NCBI GenBank assembly: GCA_003538975.1
Contig: DPQQ01000008.1
Coordinates: 22,057 to 34,094, forward strand
From: Clostridiales bacterium
GTDB lineage: Bacteria; Bacillota; Clostridia; Christensenellales; Borkfalkiaceae
Length of the DNA: 12,038 bases
Reading direction: 5' to 3'
A program made the position numbers and the translations under genes. Positions 1 through 6,248 of the stretch are shown here, in pieces. Under the pieces are notes generated by a model. That model worked only from the letters and a program-made list of their open reading frames with translations. It was not told the origin of the DNA and did not search any database. Position 1 is the stretch's first letter, and each line of letters begins with the position of its first letter.

Positions 1-779
1 CCCGCCATATAGTTCGGGAAAATATCCACGAAGTCTATAAGCTTTCTTACGGTGCCTTCGGTTATTTTCATCGGGGTATGCTCTTTATTTATAACGATGC
101 AATGTTCGTTATAATATCCGTAAGGAGAATACTGAACGAACCACGGTTCGCCGTCTAAAGTTAACGAAACCGTTCTTATATTTTCTCTCGCTGGATGAGT
201 AGCCGAGCCTTCGAATCCTTCGTTCTCTTTGCAGAGAGCGCACGCGGGATACTTTACCGTCTTTTTAGGGAGACTTAAAAGCTTAGCTATTTCCTTATTG
301 TCCTTTTCCGGTTTGGACAAGTTGATAGTTATTTCGAGAACGTTGTCGCCGTCTTTATATTCCCAGAAAAGGTTGCGGCTTATAGCCGTCTTCTGAACGT
401 AGTTATTCTTTATAGAAAGGTCGTAAAGATAGTCGCAAGCCTTCTGCGCGTCTTCTTCTTTCCTTATTTTATAAAACGTTTCGTTGACTACCGAAGGAAG
501 CGGCGTCAGAATACCGAAAACGTAGGTCGAAAAAAGATTTTTAAGACCGTCTTTCAAAAGGTTGTTTTCTTCGCCGTACGTTTCTGTTTCGGCTACGAGT
601 TCGTCGGGAACGGTAAGATTATCGACGTAAGAAATATCTTCATCTCCCGTATACGCCGAATCGAGTCCGAAGGCTTTTAACAGTTCGTTACGTTTGTAAA
701 TAACGTCGAGATCGTTAAGTCCTAAATGAGCCTTAGCGTAACGAACGAGTTTTTCGACGAGCAATTTTCCGTCAATCAT
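1..779 (-). CDS. galT: UDP-glucose--hexose-1-phosphate uridylyltransferase, class II (3' end outside the window)
   Basis: Leloir-pathway enzyme that exchanges UMP between UDP-glucose and galactose-1-phosphate in the cytoplasm. The first 259 codons are present, about half of the usual ~500 residues of the class II family; the gene continues past the left edge. Family-typical stretches read by translation include GILTPLPSVVNETFY, NLFWEYKDGDNVLEITINL, YPACALCKENEGFEG and the run QYSPYGYYNEHCIVINKEH followed by TPMKI and FVDIFPNYMAG. These match Firmicutes-type GalT rather than the HxHxQ-type class I enzyme. The start is the ATG at 779-777, preceded by an excellent ribosome binding site (AAAGGAG) lying inside the end of the upstream methyltransferase gene. 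The two genes overlap by 8 nt, so translation is probably coupled. No galK or galE is visible here. Confidence 0.93.
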   Translation of the reverse strand, partial: MIDGKLLVEKLVRYAKAHLGLNDLDVIYKRNELLKAFGLDSAYTGDEDISYVDNLTVPDELVAETETYGEENNLLKDGLKNLFSTYVFGILTPLPSVVNETFYKIRKEEDAQKACDYLYDLSIKNNYVQKTAISRNLFWEYKDGDNVLEITINLSKPEKDNKEIAKLLSLPKKTVKYPACALCKENEGFEGSATHPARENIRTVSLTLDGEPWFVQYSPYGYYNEHCIVINKEHTPMKITEGTVRKLIDFVDIFPNYMA

Positions 780-1926
780 TGTTTTCTCCTTTCTTTCCGT
801 TTCTGAAATACTTTTCTTTACGGAAATATTCGTATATTCTGCATTCGAGATCCGAATTGAATACCTTTCTGTTTTTATCGGCGCGCCTGCCGAAAGCTCT
901 TTCGAACCCGTCCGCCGAAGTTATCAGAAACAGCGACCAGTTGTCAAGCTTTGAATAAACCTTACCGAGAGTTTTATATAAACCGGTAACGTTTTCTTTG
1001 TCCATAAGTCTTTCGCCGTAAGGCGGATTGGTTACTATCGTTCCGAAAGGCTCCGTAAAGTCAAAATCTTTTATATCTTTCTTAAAGAATTTTATTTTAC
1101 CCGTAAGTCCGGCGTTTTCGGCGTGGCGTTCGGCAAGATTTATCGCCTTGCCGTCTATGTCGGAGCCGTAAAAATCAAGCTTATAATCTCTCTCTTTATC
1201 CATAGCTTCGGTAAGAGCGGATTTATAAGCCGTTTTACCAAAGAAGCTCCATCCCGTATAATCGAACGACCTGTACTTGCCGGGCGCGATGTTAAGAGCG
1301 ATATTCGCCGCTTCTATTACAAAAGTACCCGAACCGCAGAACGGATCGACGAAAGTCTTGTCGTAATAAAAATCGGAAAGCATCAGCATCGCCGAAGCGA
1401 GCGTTTCTTTTATGGGAGCCTTCGCGACGTAATCGCGGTATCCCCTTTTATGAAGTCCCGGACCGCTGGTGTTCAGCATAAGCGAAAATTTGTCGTTTAC
1501 GTTTGAAAAGTAAACTCTGAACCTTTCGCCCGATTCGGAAAGATTTTTCGTCTTATATTTATCCGAAAGCCTGTTCATTATAGCTTTTTTAACGACCTTC
1601 TGCGTGGCGGAGATAGCGAATATCGTACTCTTTACGCACTTGCCGTCGACCAGAACTTCGCTGTCCGGCTGCATATAGTCTTCCCACGGGAATTCGTACA
1701 CGTTATCGTAAATATCGTCGAAGGTATACGACGGGAACTCTTTAAGAACTATATACACCCTGTCGGCGGTCCTTAAAAACATATTGAGTCTCGCAACGTC
1801 GAGTTCCGATCCTTCCAAAGTTATGGCTCCGTTTTCGGCAGGATGATCGCCGTAGCCGAGCCTTGAAATTTCTTTTTTCGTTATGGCTTCTATACCCGAA
1901 GCCGAAGTTACCGTTATCCTAAAAAT
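772..1926 (-). CDS. THUMP-domain class I SAM-dependent RNA methyltransferase (RlmL/YpsC-like)
   Basis: Probable rRNA (or tRNA) base N-methyltransferase. Numbered from the first conventional start (TTG at 1818), the protein shows GLHKRGYR at 121-128, the SAM-binding motif DPFCGSGTF at 158-166 and the catalytic NPPYGERL motif, as in the RlmL/RlmK/TrmN-type group. The reading frame stays open upstream to a TAA at 1974-1972. The upstream codons spell the conserved N-terminal THUMP start (ITVTSASGIEAITKKEI, then SRLGYGDHPAENGAITL), so the TTG at 1818 is too far downstream. No in-frame ATG, GTG or TTG exists between 1974 and 1818; the start given here (ATT at 1926-1924, about 384 residues) is inferred. 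A single A removed from the A5 run at 1921-1925 would instead link the frame to a GTG at 1933. The gene is the first of a methyltransferase-galT pair. Confidence 0.88.
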   Translation of the reverse strand: MFRITVTSASGIEAITKKEISRLGYGDHPAENGAITLEGSELDVARLNMFLRTADRVYIVLKEFPSYTFDDIYDNVYEFPWEDYMQPDSEVLVDGKCVKSTIFAISATQKVVKKAIMNRLSDKYKTKNLSESGERFRVYFSNVNDKFSLMLNTSGPGLHKRGYRDYVAKAPIKETLASAMLMLSDFYYDKTFVDPFCGSGTFVIEAANIALNIAPGKYRSFDYTGWSFFGKTAYKSALTEAMDKERDYKLDFYGSDIDGKAINLAERHAENAGLTGKIKFFKKDIKDFDFTEPFGTIVTNPPYGERLMDKENVTGLYKTLGKVYSKLDNWSLFLITSADGFERAFGRRADKNRKVFNSDLECRIYEYFRKEKYFRNGKKGENND

Positions 1927-1995
1927 ATCGCACCGCCCCGCTTGCCGTTTATTAAGAGCTTTACTCTTTAATTACAAATCCTTTATTACAAACAA

Positions 1996-2024
1996 ATTAT
2001 ACAACATTCTTTTTTTGTTTGCAA
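1996..2024 (-). promoter_or_regulatory. Sigma-A type promoter of the methyltransferase-galT operon
   Basis: On the minus strand there is a TTGCAA -35 box (2024-2019), a 17-nt spacer and a perfect TATAAT -10 box (2001-1996). Transcription would begin near 1989, leaving a leader of about 60 nt before the methyltransferase frame. It is back to back with the abrB promoter. Confidence 0.75.
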
Positions 2025-2085
2025 GCGAGTTTTATGTTTATAAGCCTTAATTTATAATATTTTACAATAATATTACACTAAGGTA

Positions 2086-2114
2086 TTGACACGTTTTTTA
2101 TAAAGTCGTATAAT
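2086..2114 (+). promoter_or_regulatory. Full-consensus sigma-A promoter of the abrB-ABC operon
   Basis: TTGACA (2086-2091), a 17-nt spacer and TATAAT (2109-2114) match the housekeeping consensus exactly. Start of transcription is expected near 2121, with a ~30-nt leader carrying the ribosome binding site GGTAGGA before the ATG at 2151. Such a strong promoter in front of a regulator gene suggests that repression, possibly by the AbrB-like product, sets the output. Confidence 0.9.
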
Positions 2115-2150
2115 AGAGTAAAGTATGAAATGTAGGAAAGGTAGGAATTT

Positions 2151-2381
2151 ATGGAAAATAAAAAAGACGAAGCCGCAAAACAGACCAAATTCATATGGAG
2201 CGCGAAACTCGGCGAAAAAGGTCAGATAGTTATTCCTAAGGAAGCCAGAGATCTTTTTAATCTTAAAAAAGGCGATTCTCTTCTTCTTTTCGGCGATCTG
2301 GAACGAGGCATCGCAATAGCAAAGCAGGAAGATTATCTCGAATTCGCGAAAAAGATTTTCGAGGCCGGCAAAAATGATTGA
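2151..2381 (+). CDS. AbrB/SpoVT-type transcriptional regulator
   Basis: A 76-residue DNA-binding protein with the swapped-hairpin AbrB fold. The core KLGEKGQIVIPKEARD (residues 19-34), followed by a short helix and LKKGDSLLLFGD (38-49), is the classic SpoVT_AbrB signature. An N-terminal charged extension (1-13) and a C-terminal helix (about 57-75) flank it. The ATG is preceded by GGTAGGA. It is the first gene of the operon, and its stop overlaps the ABC ATPase start by 8 nt. Small AbrB-like genes at the head of ABC-2 exporter operons usually act as local regulators, so autoregulation at the 2086-2114 promoter is a reasonable inference. No operator has been identified. Its length is too small for a second domain such as the SpoVT GAF domain. 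Confidence 0.9.
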   Translation: MENKKDEAAKQTKFIWSAKLGEKGQIVIPKEARDLFNLKKGDSLLLFGDLERGIAIAKQEDYLEFAKKIFEAGKND

Positions 2382-3102
2382 AATTAAAAATCTCGTAAAA
2401 AATTACGGCAAACTTAAAGCCGTAGACGGACTTAACCTTAAAATAAACGACGGCGAACTTTACGCCCTTTTGGGACTTAACGGCGCCGGCAAATCGACCA
2501 CGGTTAAAATTATTTCGGGTTTGACTCAAAAAACTTCGGGAAGCGTTATCGTTAACGGAATAAATATAGACGAATCCCCCGAAGAAATCAAAAAAATCGT
2601 AAGCGTTTCCCCGCAGGAAACCGCCGTTGCGAACAATCTTACGGTAAGAGAAAATTTAGAGCTTATCGCCAACCTTTACAGCGTTAAAAACATAAACGAA
2701 GCCGTAAACACTCATCTTAAAAAATTCGGCCTTACGGAAAAGGAAAACGTCCGCGCAAAAAAACTCTCGGGCGGACAAAAACGCAGGCTTTCGATCGCGA
2801 TGTCCGTTATCTGCGATCCGAAAATTCTGATACTCGACGAACCTACCTTAGGACTCGACGTTCTCGCAAGGCGAAATTTGTGGGAAATAATAAAAGAACT
2901 TAAAAAGAACGTAACGGTTATTTTAACCACGCACTATCTCGAAGAAGCCGAAGCCTTAGCCGATAAAATCGGCATATTGAAGCGCGGCAGACTCGTTACA
3001 GAAGGTTCTCCCGAAGAAATTATAGCGTTTTCCGGCGAAAAAACTTTCGAAGAAGCGTTTATAGCACTCGCAAAAGACGGCGAAGGAGACTACGATGACT
3101 AA
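2374..3102 (+). CDS. ABC transporter ATP-binding protein (ABC-2 exporter type)
   Basis: Cytoplasmic ATPase of a two-gene exporter, 242 residues, the normal size for this family. All catalytic elements are present: Walker A GLNGAGKST (34-42), Q-loop Gln81, signature LSGGQ (131-135), Walker B ILILD (151-155) with catalytic Glu156, D-loop around 160-162 and the switch His187. The order and the YGKLKAVDGL start resemble drug, lantibiotic and polysaccharide-type DrrA/CcmA exporters. It overlaps the regulator gene upstream (ATGATTGA) and the permease downstream (ATGACTAA), each by 8 nt, so expression is likely coupled at fixed ratio. Substrate cannot be told from sequence. Confidence 0.95.
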   Translation: MIEIKNLVKNYGKLKAVDGLNLKINDGELYALLGLNGAGKSTTVKIISGLTQKTSGSVIVNGINIDESPEEIKKIVSVSPQETAVANNLTVRENLELIANLYSVKNINEAVNTHLKKFGLTEKENVRAKKLSGGQKRRLSIAMSVICDPKILILDEPTLGLDVLARRNLWEIIKELKKNVTVILTTHYLEEAEALADKIGILKRGRLVTEGSPEEIIAFSGEKTFEEAFIALAKDGEGDYDD

Positions 3103-3829
3103 ACTTTACGCGTTAACCAAAAGAAATTTCAAAGAAATAATAAGAGATCCGCTTTCCCTTATATTCTGCTTGCTATTCCCCGTTTTCATGCTGGTACTTA
3201 TGCGGATTATTTTTAAGTCTATGCCGGACGTTCCCGCTAACTTCGCGCTCGAAAATTATTCCGCGGGCATTTGTGTTTTCGGATTTACCTTTTTAACGCT
3301 CTTTTGCTGTAACCTGATAGCTTCGGATAAAAATACCGAATTCATAAACAGAATCCGCGTCGCTCCCGTCAAAAAAATTACGGTTCTTTCGAGCTACTTT
3401 TTCGCCCTTGTTCCGATAGCGTTTTTACAGAAGATACTCTTTTTCGCTATTGCGGCGATATTCGGACTTAGAATTGACCTTAACCTTCTGATAGCGTTTA
3501 TTTATCTTATCCCGTCGGAAGTCTTTTATATCTTAACGGGCATACTTATAGGCTCGATCGCCAAAAACGAAAAACATGGAGCTCCCTTCGCTTCGATAAT
3601 AGTTACCGTTACGGGAATATTCGGCGGCGTATTCATGCCCGTCGAAACTATGGGCGGTTTTTACAAAATAGTAAAAGTTTTACCGTTTGTACATACGGTA
3701 AAACCCGCCGCGGAAGCATTAAGCGGCAACTTTGCCGGCATCTTCCCCCATATTTTATGGGTTTTAGGATACGGAATAATAATCGCGGCGATAACCTTTA
3801 TAATAAACCGCAGAAAACAAAACGCTTGA
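3095..3829 (+). CDS. ABC-2 type transporter permease
   Basis: Membrane subunit of the exporter, 244 residues with about six predicted helices (roughly 21-41, 56-76, 97-121, 126-151, 163-185 and 213-236). The N-terminus KRNFKEIIRDPLSLIF is the amphipathic coupling-type start common in ABC-2 permeases, and the segment GGVFMPVETMGGFYKIVKVL with the following PFVHTVKPAAEALSG corresponds to the conserved region before the last helix (typically a G.f.P...lP..l......lP....). It pairs with the ATPase encoded immediately upstream (8-nt overlap). Presumably a homodimer of this protein with two ATPases exports a lipid, drug or peptide, but the substrate is unknown. Confidence 0.92.
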   Translation: MTKLYALTKRNFKEIIRDPLSLIFCLLFPVFMLVLMRIIFKSMPDVPANFALENYSAGICVFGFTFLTLFCCNLIASDKNTEFINRIRVAPVKKITVLSSYFFALVPIAFLQKILFFAIAAIFGLRIDLNLLIAFIYLIPSEVFYILTGILIGSIAKNEKHGAPFASIIVTVTGIFGGVFMPVETMGGFYKIVKVLPFVHTVKPAAEALSGNFAGIFPHILWVLGYGIIIAAITFIINRRKQNA

Positions 3830-3850
3830 TAGTTAATAAAAACATAAAAA

Positions 3851-3900
3851 ACTCCGCCGTAATTGGTCTTCCCGTAGGAATTTTTCAGTAAGTGCGGAGT
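3851..3900 (-). repeat. Interrupted inverted repeat with nested UNCG hairpin
   Basis: ACTCCGC (3851-3857) pairs with GCGGAGT (3894-3900). Between them on the minus strand lies a 4-bp hairpin TTCC-TACG-GGAA, whose loop is of the stable UNCG class. Minus-strand transcripts would end the outer stem with a run of T (TTTTTT), so it could act as a weak terminator of leftward transcription. The outer arm shares ACTCCGCCGT with the hairpin at 5587-5610. Confidence 0.4.
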
Positions 3901-3911
3901 GTTCAGAGTTA

Positions 3912-3937
3912 GGCGTGGCGTAATGCCATGCCTTTTT
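3912..3937 (+). terminator. Rho-independent terminator of the abrB-ABC operon
   Basis: GGCGTGGC (3912-3919) pairs with GCCATGCC (3925-3932) over 8 bp with one G-U pair and a 5-nt loop, followed directly by TTTTT. It lies about 80 nt after the permease stop and in the right direction. Confidence 0.72.
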
Positions 3938-3963
3938 CCTTGCTGCTTGTCGGTTTCAATCAT

Positions 3964-4131
3964 TTTAACCGGTGAGCTCGCCGCCCATATAGATCTGTCG
4001 ATTGCTCTGATAAAATTGTAAAAGATTTCTACGGTTTGTCTGTAATGTCCGTCAACTTTCGTTCTTTCGTATACAACAACCTTTTCGATGAACGCACGTA
4101 GTATTTCGGGCGTGAGATATTCAAATAAATT
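3964..4131 (-). pseudogene. C-terminal remnant of a large serine recombinase
   Basis: The minus-strand frame after a TAA at 4134-4132 reads LTPEILRAFIEKVVVYER (from 4116), continuing TKVDGHYRQTVEIFYNFI (to about 4009). This resembles the C-terminal DUF4368-type end of TnpX/TndX-like large serine recombinases (consensus: LTpEi...fIekIvVhe, then ..veIyYnfig). Nothing of the catalytic resolvase domain or zinc ribbon is present upstream; instead there are hairpins. The frame runs on towards 3661 through unrelated-looking residues and through the abrB-ABC operon terminator. A well-formed GGAGGTG ribosome binding site precedes an ATG-TAA at 4151-4146, which is useless as a start for this frame. It is best read as a decayed fragment of a transposon or integrative element. 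Confidence 0.5.
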
Positions 4132-4176
4132 TTAATTTTCATTACATAAAACACCTCCGATTTTGTGTCTATGAAT

Positions 4177-4231
4177 AAAAAAATCCGTGCGATTTCGGTT
4201 GCCTTTTTAGGCTCGTTCTTCGCACGGATTT
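4177..4231 (-). terminator. Strong terminator hairpin, leftward
   Basis: AAATCCGTGCGA (4181-4192) and TCGCACGGATTT (4220-4231) form a perfect 12-bp stem. The 27-nt loop contains a second hairpin, GCC-TTTTTA-GGC (4201-4212). On the minus strand the stem is followed by a T7 tract (4183-4177). It probably ends transcripts of the esterase gene, which stops 190 nt upstream of it. Confidence 0.68.
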
Positions 4232-4295
4232 AATCCGGATTATTTAATTTTCAGCCGATTTTATCAAAAAAAATCGTATCACAACAAACTCCACG

Positions 4296-4321
4296 TCGAA
4301 ATCTTTAAATAAAGATTTCGA
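4296..4321. repeat. 11-bp perfect inverted repeat
   Basis: TCGAAATCTTT (4296-4306), a 4-nt loop, and AAAGATTTCGA (4311-4321). It has no adjacent T run on either strand, so it does not look like a simple terminator. It sits between the esterase stop and the leftward terminator and may stabilise the mRNA 3' end or be part of the decayed mobile element. Confidence 0.6.
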
Positions 4322-4420
4322 TGCCAAACAACGTTTTTTACGGACTAACGCTTGAATTTATATCAAGTCAATTGCATTGCAATACAAAAAATTATTAGTT
4401 AGATGCCTTTGAAATTTTCC

Positions 4421-5374
4421 TTAAAAATAAAGTATACAATAATCAATTGCGGTATCTAAAAACAATTGCAATTTATCAAGATCTGCGTACATTCCGTGAT
4501 TGCTGTGGGGAAATTCCACATAATCATATTTTATGCCTGCGTTTTTATATGCCGCAAGCAAAAGAGTGCGTGAACTATGAGGAACGCAGTGATCTTTCAA
4601 TCCATATCCGACAAGCGACGGCACGGAATCGGTGTTCACAAGACTCGCGGGCGATATTTCATACAGAGCGTTCAAATGCTTTCCTTCGGCTATTTCTTCC
4701 GCCGAAAAATCTTTGCCCGTCATCCATTTTATAAATTCGGAATCGCTTTTTATTTTATCCACTTTTTTCAGCAAACCCCATTCCGAGGGCGTAAAGTCGG
4801 AAGGCCCTGCAAGTTGAAATACGAATTTCACGGGAATAGCCGAATCTTTATCGTGCTTGTAGGCATAATTCATAGCGAGAGTGCCGCCGGCGGAAACTCC
4901 GCACGTTGCCATTCCGTTTAAGGTTATACCCATATTCAGACATTCTTCTTTGATTGCCGCTACGCAATTTTTTATTTGCAAATCGAGTTTGTTAAGATTT
5001 GCGTCGACGCCTTTTTTCTGAAGCGTATAATCGAGCGTTGCCGTAACGTAGCCTTTGCTCGTAAAATATTTACACCACAAGTCTCCGTCCTCTTTCGCAC
5101 CCGAATTAAAACTTCCGCCGTGAACATACAATATCAGGTTGGCGTCGGTTGAAATCTTAGCAGGGATATATAAGTCGAATTTATGTCCGCGGTCGTTTAC
5201 ATAATCAAGATTTTTATATTGTTTTCCGACCGAGTCGTCCCATTTGACCTTGACAAGCCTTTGCGGCAAACTTCCCGTTATCTGAACGCAAACAAGTGCG
5301 CCGACAATAAACGAAACAAAAAATGAAACGATGCATAAAACAATAAAAATCGTGTTTCTCTTTTTTTCTTTCAT
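4421..5374 (-). CDS. Membrane-anchored alpha/beta-hydrolase (HSL-type esterase/lipase)
   Basis: A 317-residue serine hydrolase counted from the ATG at 5374-5372. One hydrophobic helix (about residues 8-31, followed by a short linker) anchors it, so the enzyme domain (from ~55) is probably extracellular. The HSL/acetyl-esterase layout is complete: oxyanion HGGSF (85-89), nucleophile elbow GVSAG with Ser161, and acid-base pair candidates Asp261 (GLKDHCVP) and His293 (SNHGM). Likely reaction: hydrolysis of short acyl or acetyl esters on glycans or small molecules; the substrate is unknown. A TTG six nt upstream is possible but no ribosome binding site precedes either start. The ATG lies 2 nt after the stop of a 34-codon ORF, so translation probably depends on reinitiation from it. 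A leftward terminator lies at 4177-4231. Confidence 0.88.
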   Translation of the reverse strand: MKEKKRNTIFIVLCIVSFFVSFIVGALVCVQITGSLPQRLVKVKWDDSVGKQYKNLDYVNDRGHKFDLYIPAKISTDANLILYVHGGSFNSGAKEDGDLWCKYFTSKGYVTATLDYTLQKKGVDANLNKLDLQIKNCVAAIKEECLNMGITLNGMATCGVSAGGTLAMNYAYKHDKDSAIPVKFVFQLAGPSDFTPSEWGLLKKVDKIKSDSEFIKWMTGKDFSAEEIAEGKHLNALYEISPASLVNTDSVPSLVGYGLKDHCVPHSSRTLLLAAYKNAGIKYDYVEFPHSNHGMYADLDKLQLFLDTAIDYCILYF

Positions 5375-5376
5375 AA

Positions 5377-5481
5377 TCAAATAATATTATCGAGTATCAG
5401 CCTTCCGACGATTGCGCCGAGTAAGCCGGAACCTACGATTATCGCTACGATAATTAAAATTTTTTTTACTGTGTTATTCAT
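5377..5481 (-). CDS. Small single-helix membrane peptide (34 residues), hypothetical
   Basis: The ORF begins MNNTVKKILIIVAIIVGSG and ends VGRLILDNII before TGA at 5379-5377. Two lysines at 6-7 precede a hydrophobic helix (8-32) with a glycine-zipper stretch (GSGLLGAIVG, residues 17-26), ending in a short charged tail. The topology is that of a one-pass membrane microprotein with the N-terminus inside. A modest AAGAGA sequence precedes the ATG. Its stop is separated by only 2 nt from the esterase ATG, which lacks its own ribosome binding site, so it may act both as a translation leader and as a partner or regulator of the membrane-anchored esterase. No family is recognised; too short to exclude chance, but its position and composition support it. 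Confidence 0.55.
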   Translation of the reverse strand: MNNTVKKILIIVAIIVGSGLLGAIVGRLILDNII

Positions 5482-5586
5482 ATTAAATCTCTTAATTTTC
5501 TTTTTTCCTATTTATAAGGCATCCGAGGGCGATTTTGTTCGTTTAAAAGTGCAATCCTAAAATTTAATTTTAATAATTTTCTATGG

Positions 5587-5612
5587 AAACTCCGCCGTGA
5601 AGCGGAGTTTTT
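5587..5612 (+). terminator. Terminator-like hairpin downstream of bioY
   Basis: AAACTCCGC (5587-5595) and GCGGAGTTT (5602-5610) form a perfect 9-bp stem with a 6-nt loop. The T5 run is on the plus strand, where no gene precedes it; for the leftward bioY operon only TTT follows the stem. It may therefore be a weak end for bioY transcripts, with partial read-through into the small peptide and esterase genes. Confidence 0.5.
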
Positions 5613-5660
5613 AATTTAATTCGATTTTCACAAATCCCGCAAAGTCTGCCGATTTTTATT

Positions 5661-6224
5661 TTATGCGGCTGTGTTCGGGGTTGCGTTGTTGTCTTCGGTT
5701 TTAATTCCGACCATAACCTGCGGACAGCGTTTTTCAACCGCGAAGGCAATAAGGTATGCGAGTATAACCGAAGCGAAGTCCTTTATAAGATACGGGACCG
5801 AAACCATAATGAAAGACTTCCAGAAAGTTATTTTATACAAAACCGCGAACTGAGCTACGCCCAGAACATGGCAGATCATAAGACCTATAAACGAGAATAC
5901 TATTCTTAAAATTCTGCTTTTGAATCTTATGCCGGAGAGCATCGCAAAAGGAATAAAACCGAAAATAAATCCGCCCGTAAGACCGAAAAGAACCTGCGGT
6001 CCCGCCTGAAAGTTCGAAAATACGGGAACTCCTATTACTCCTAAAAGTATGTACGCAAGCACAGCAAACGCGCTGTACTTCCACCCCAAAAAGAATCCCG
6101 CAAGTGCTATTGCAAAGGTCTGTAATGTAAGAGATACTCCCGTCGGCATTTTAATCGACACGAGCGTGCAGACCGCGATGATCGCTGTAAAAAGCGCGGT
6201 CTTTATAATATTTTTAAGTTGCAT
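5661..6224 (-). CDS. bioY: Biotin ECF transporter S component
   Basis: Substrate-binding membrane subunit for biotin uptake, 187 residues with about six helices, the usual BioY size. The family block QAGPQVLFGLTGGFIFGF (about 73-90) contains the conserved GPTGGY/F-type motif, and the N-terminal helix carries an AxxxA motif (Ala10-Ala14) used by S components to bind EcfT. No ecfA or ecfT lies in the window, so it must share the cell's common energising module (group II ECF). The ATG at 6224 has the ribosome binding site GAGAGGAC six nt upstream. It is the last gene of the panT-type-coaX-ybaK-flavoprotein-bioY operon, 24 nt after the flavoprotein. The tail after residue ~165 is polar and variable. 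Confidence 0.95.
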   Translation of the reverse strand: MQLKNIIKTALFTAIIAVCTLVSIKMPTGVSLTLQTFAIALAGFFLGWKYSAFAVLAYILLGVIGVPVFSNFQAGPQVLFGLTGGFIFGFIPFAMLSGIRFKSRILRIVFSFIGLMICHVLGVAQFAVLYKITFWKSFIMVSVPYLIKDFASVILAYLIAFAVEKRCPQVMVGIKTEDNNATPNTAA

Positions 6225-6248
6225 TGTTTTGTCCTCTCTGTTAAAAAT

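Larger units (their letters stand above)
3830..4420. other. Gene-poor stretch with a recombinase remnant and many hairpins
   Basis: No intact gene is visible between the permease stop and the esterase stop. In order the stretch holds an interrupted 7-bp inverted repeat (3851-3900), the operon terminator (3912-3937), a serine recombinase C-terminal fragment (3964-4131, minus), a strong minus-strand terminator hairpin (4181-4231), a 12-bp perfect palindrome TAATCCGGATTA (4231-4242), a 7-bp hairpin (CGATTTT/AAAATCG, about 4256-4276) and an 11-bp hairpin (4296-4321). This looks like scar tissue of an inserted and decayed mobile element. Confidence 0.6.

Noticed and set aside
1123..1506. 127-codon plus-strand open frame
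   Set aside because: It lies wholly opposite the methyltransferase motifs and has no ribosome binding site; it is a shadow of that gene.
4146..4163. GGAGGTG ribosome binding site followed by ATG on the minus strand
   Set aside because: The ATG is followed directly by TAA; the overlapping ATG at 4142 opens only a 37-codon frame that runs out of frame over the recombinase-like segment. No credible gene results.
3830..4420. CRISPR array or tandem repeats in the hairpin-rich stretch
   Set aside because: The dyads differ from one another and there are no equally spaced direct repeats or cas genes.
4447..4921. Several plus-strand open frames of 60-114 codons opposite the esterase
   Set aside because: All mirror the esterase coding sequence; the minus-strand product has a full catalytic triad.
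5482..5560. Possible minus-strand promoter (TATAAA near 5513) for the small peptide and esterase
   Set aside because: No -35-like hexamer stands at 16-18 nt; the TTGCAC present is about 31 nt away. Read-through from bioY or an unrecognised promoter is as likely.
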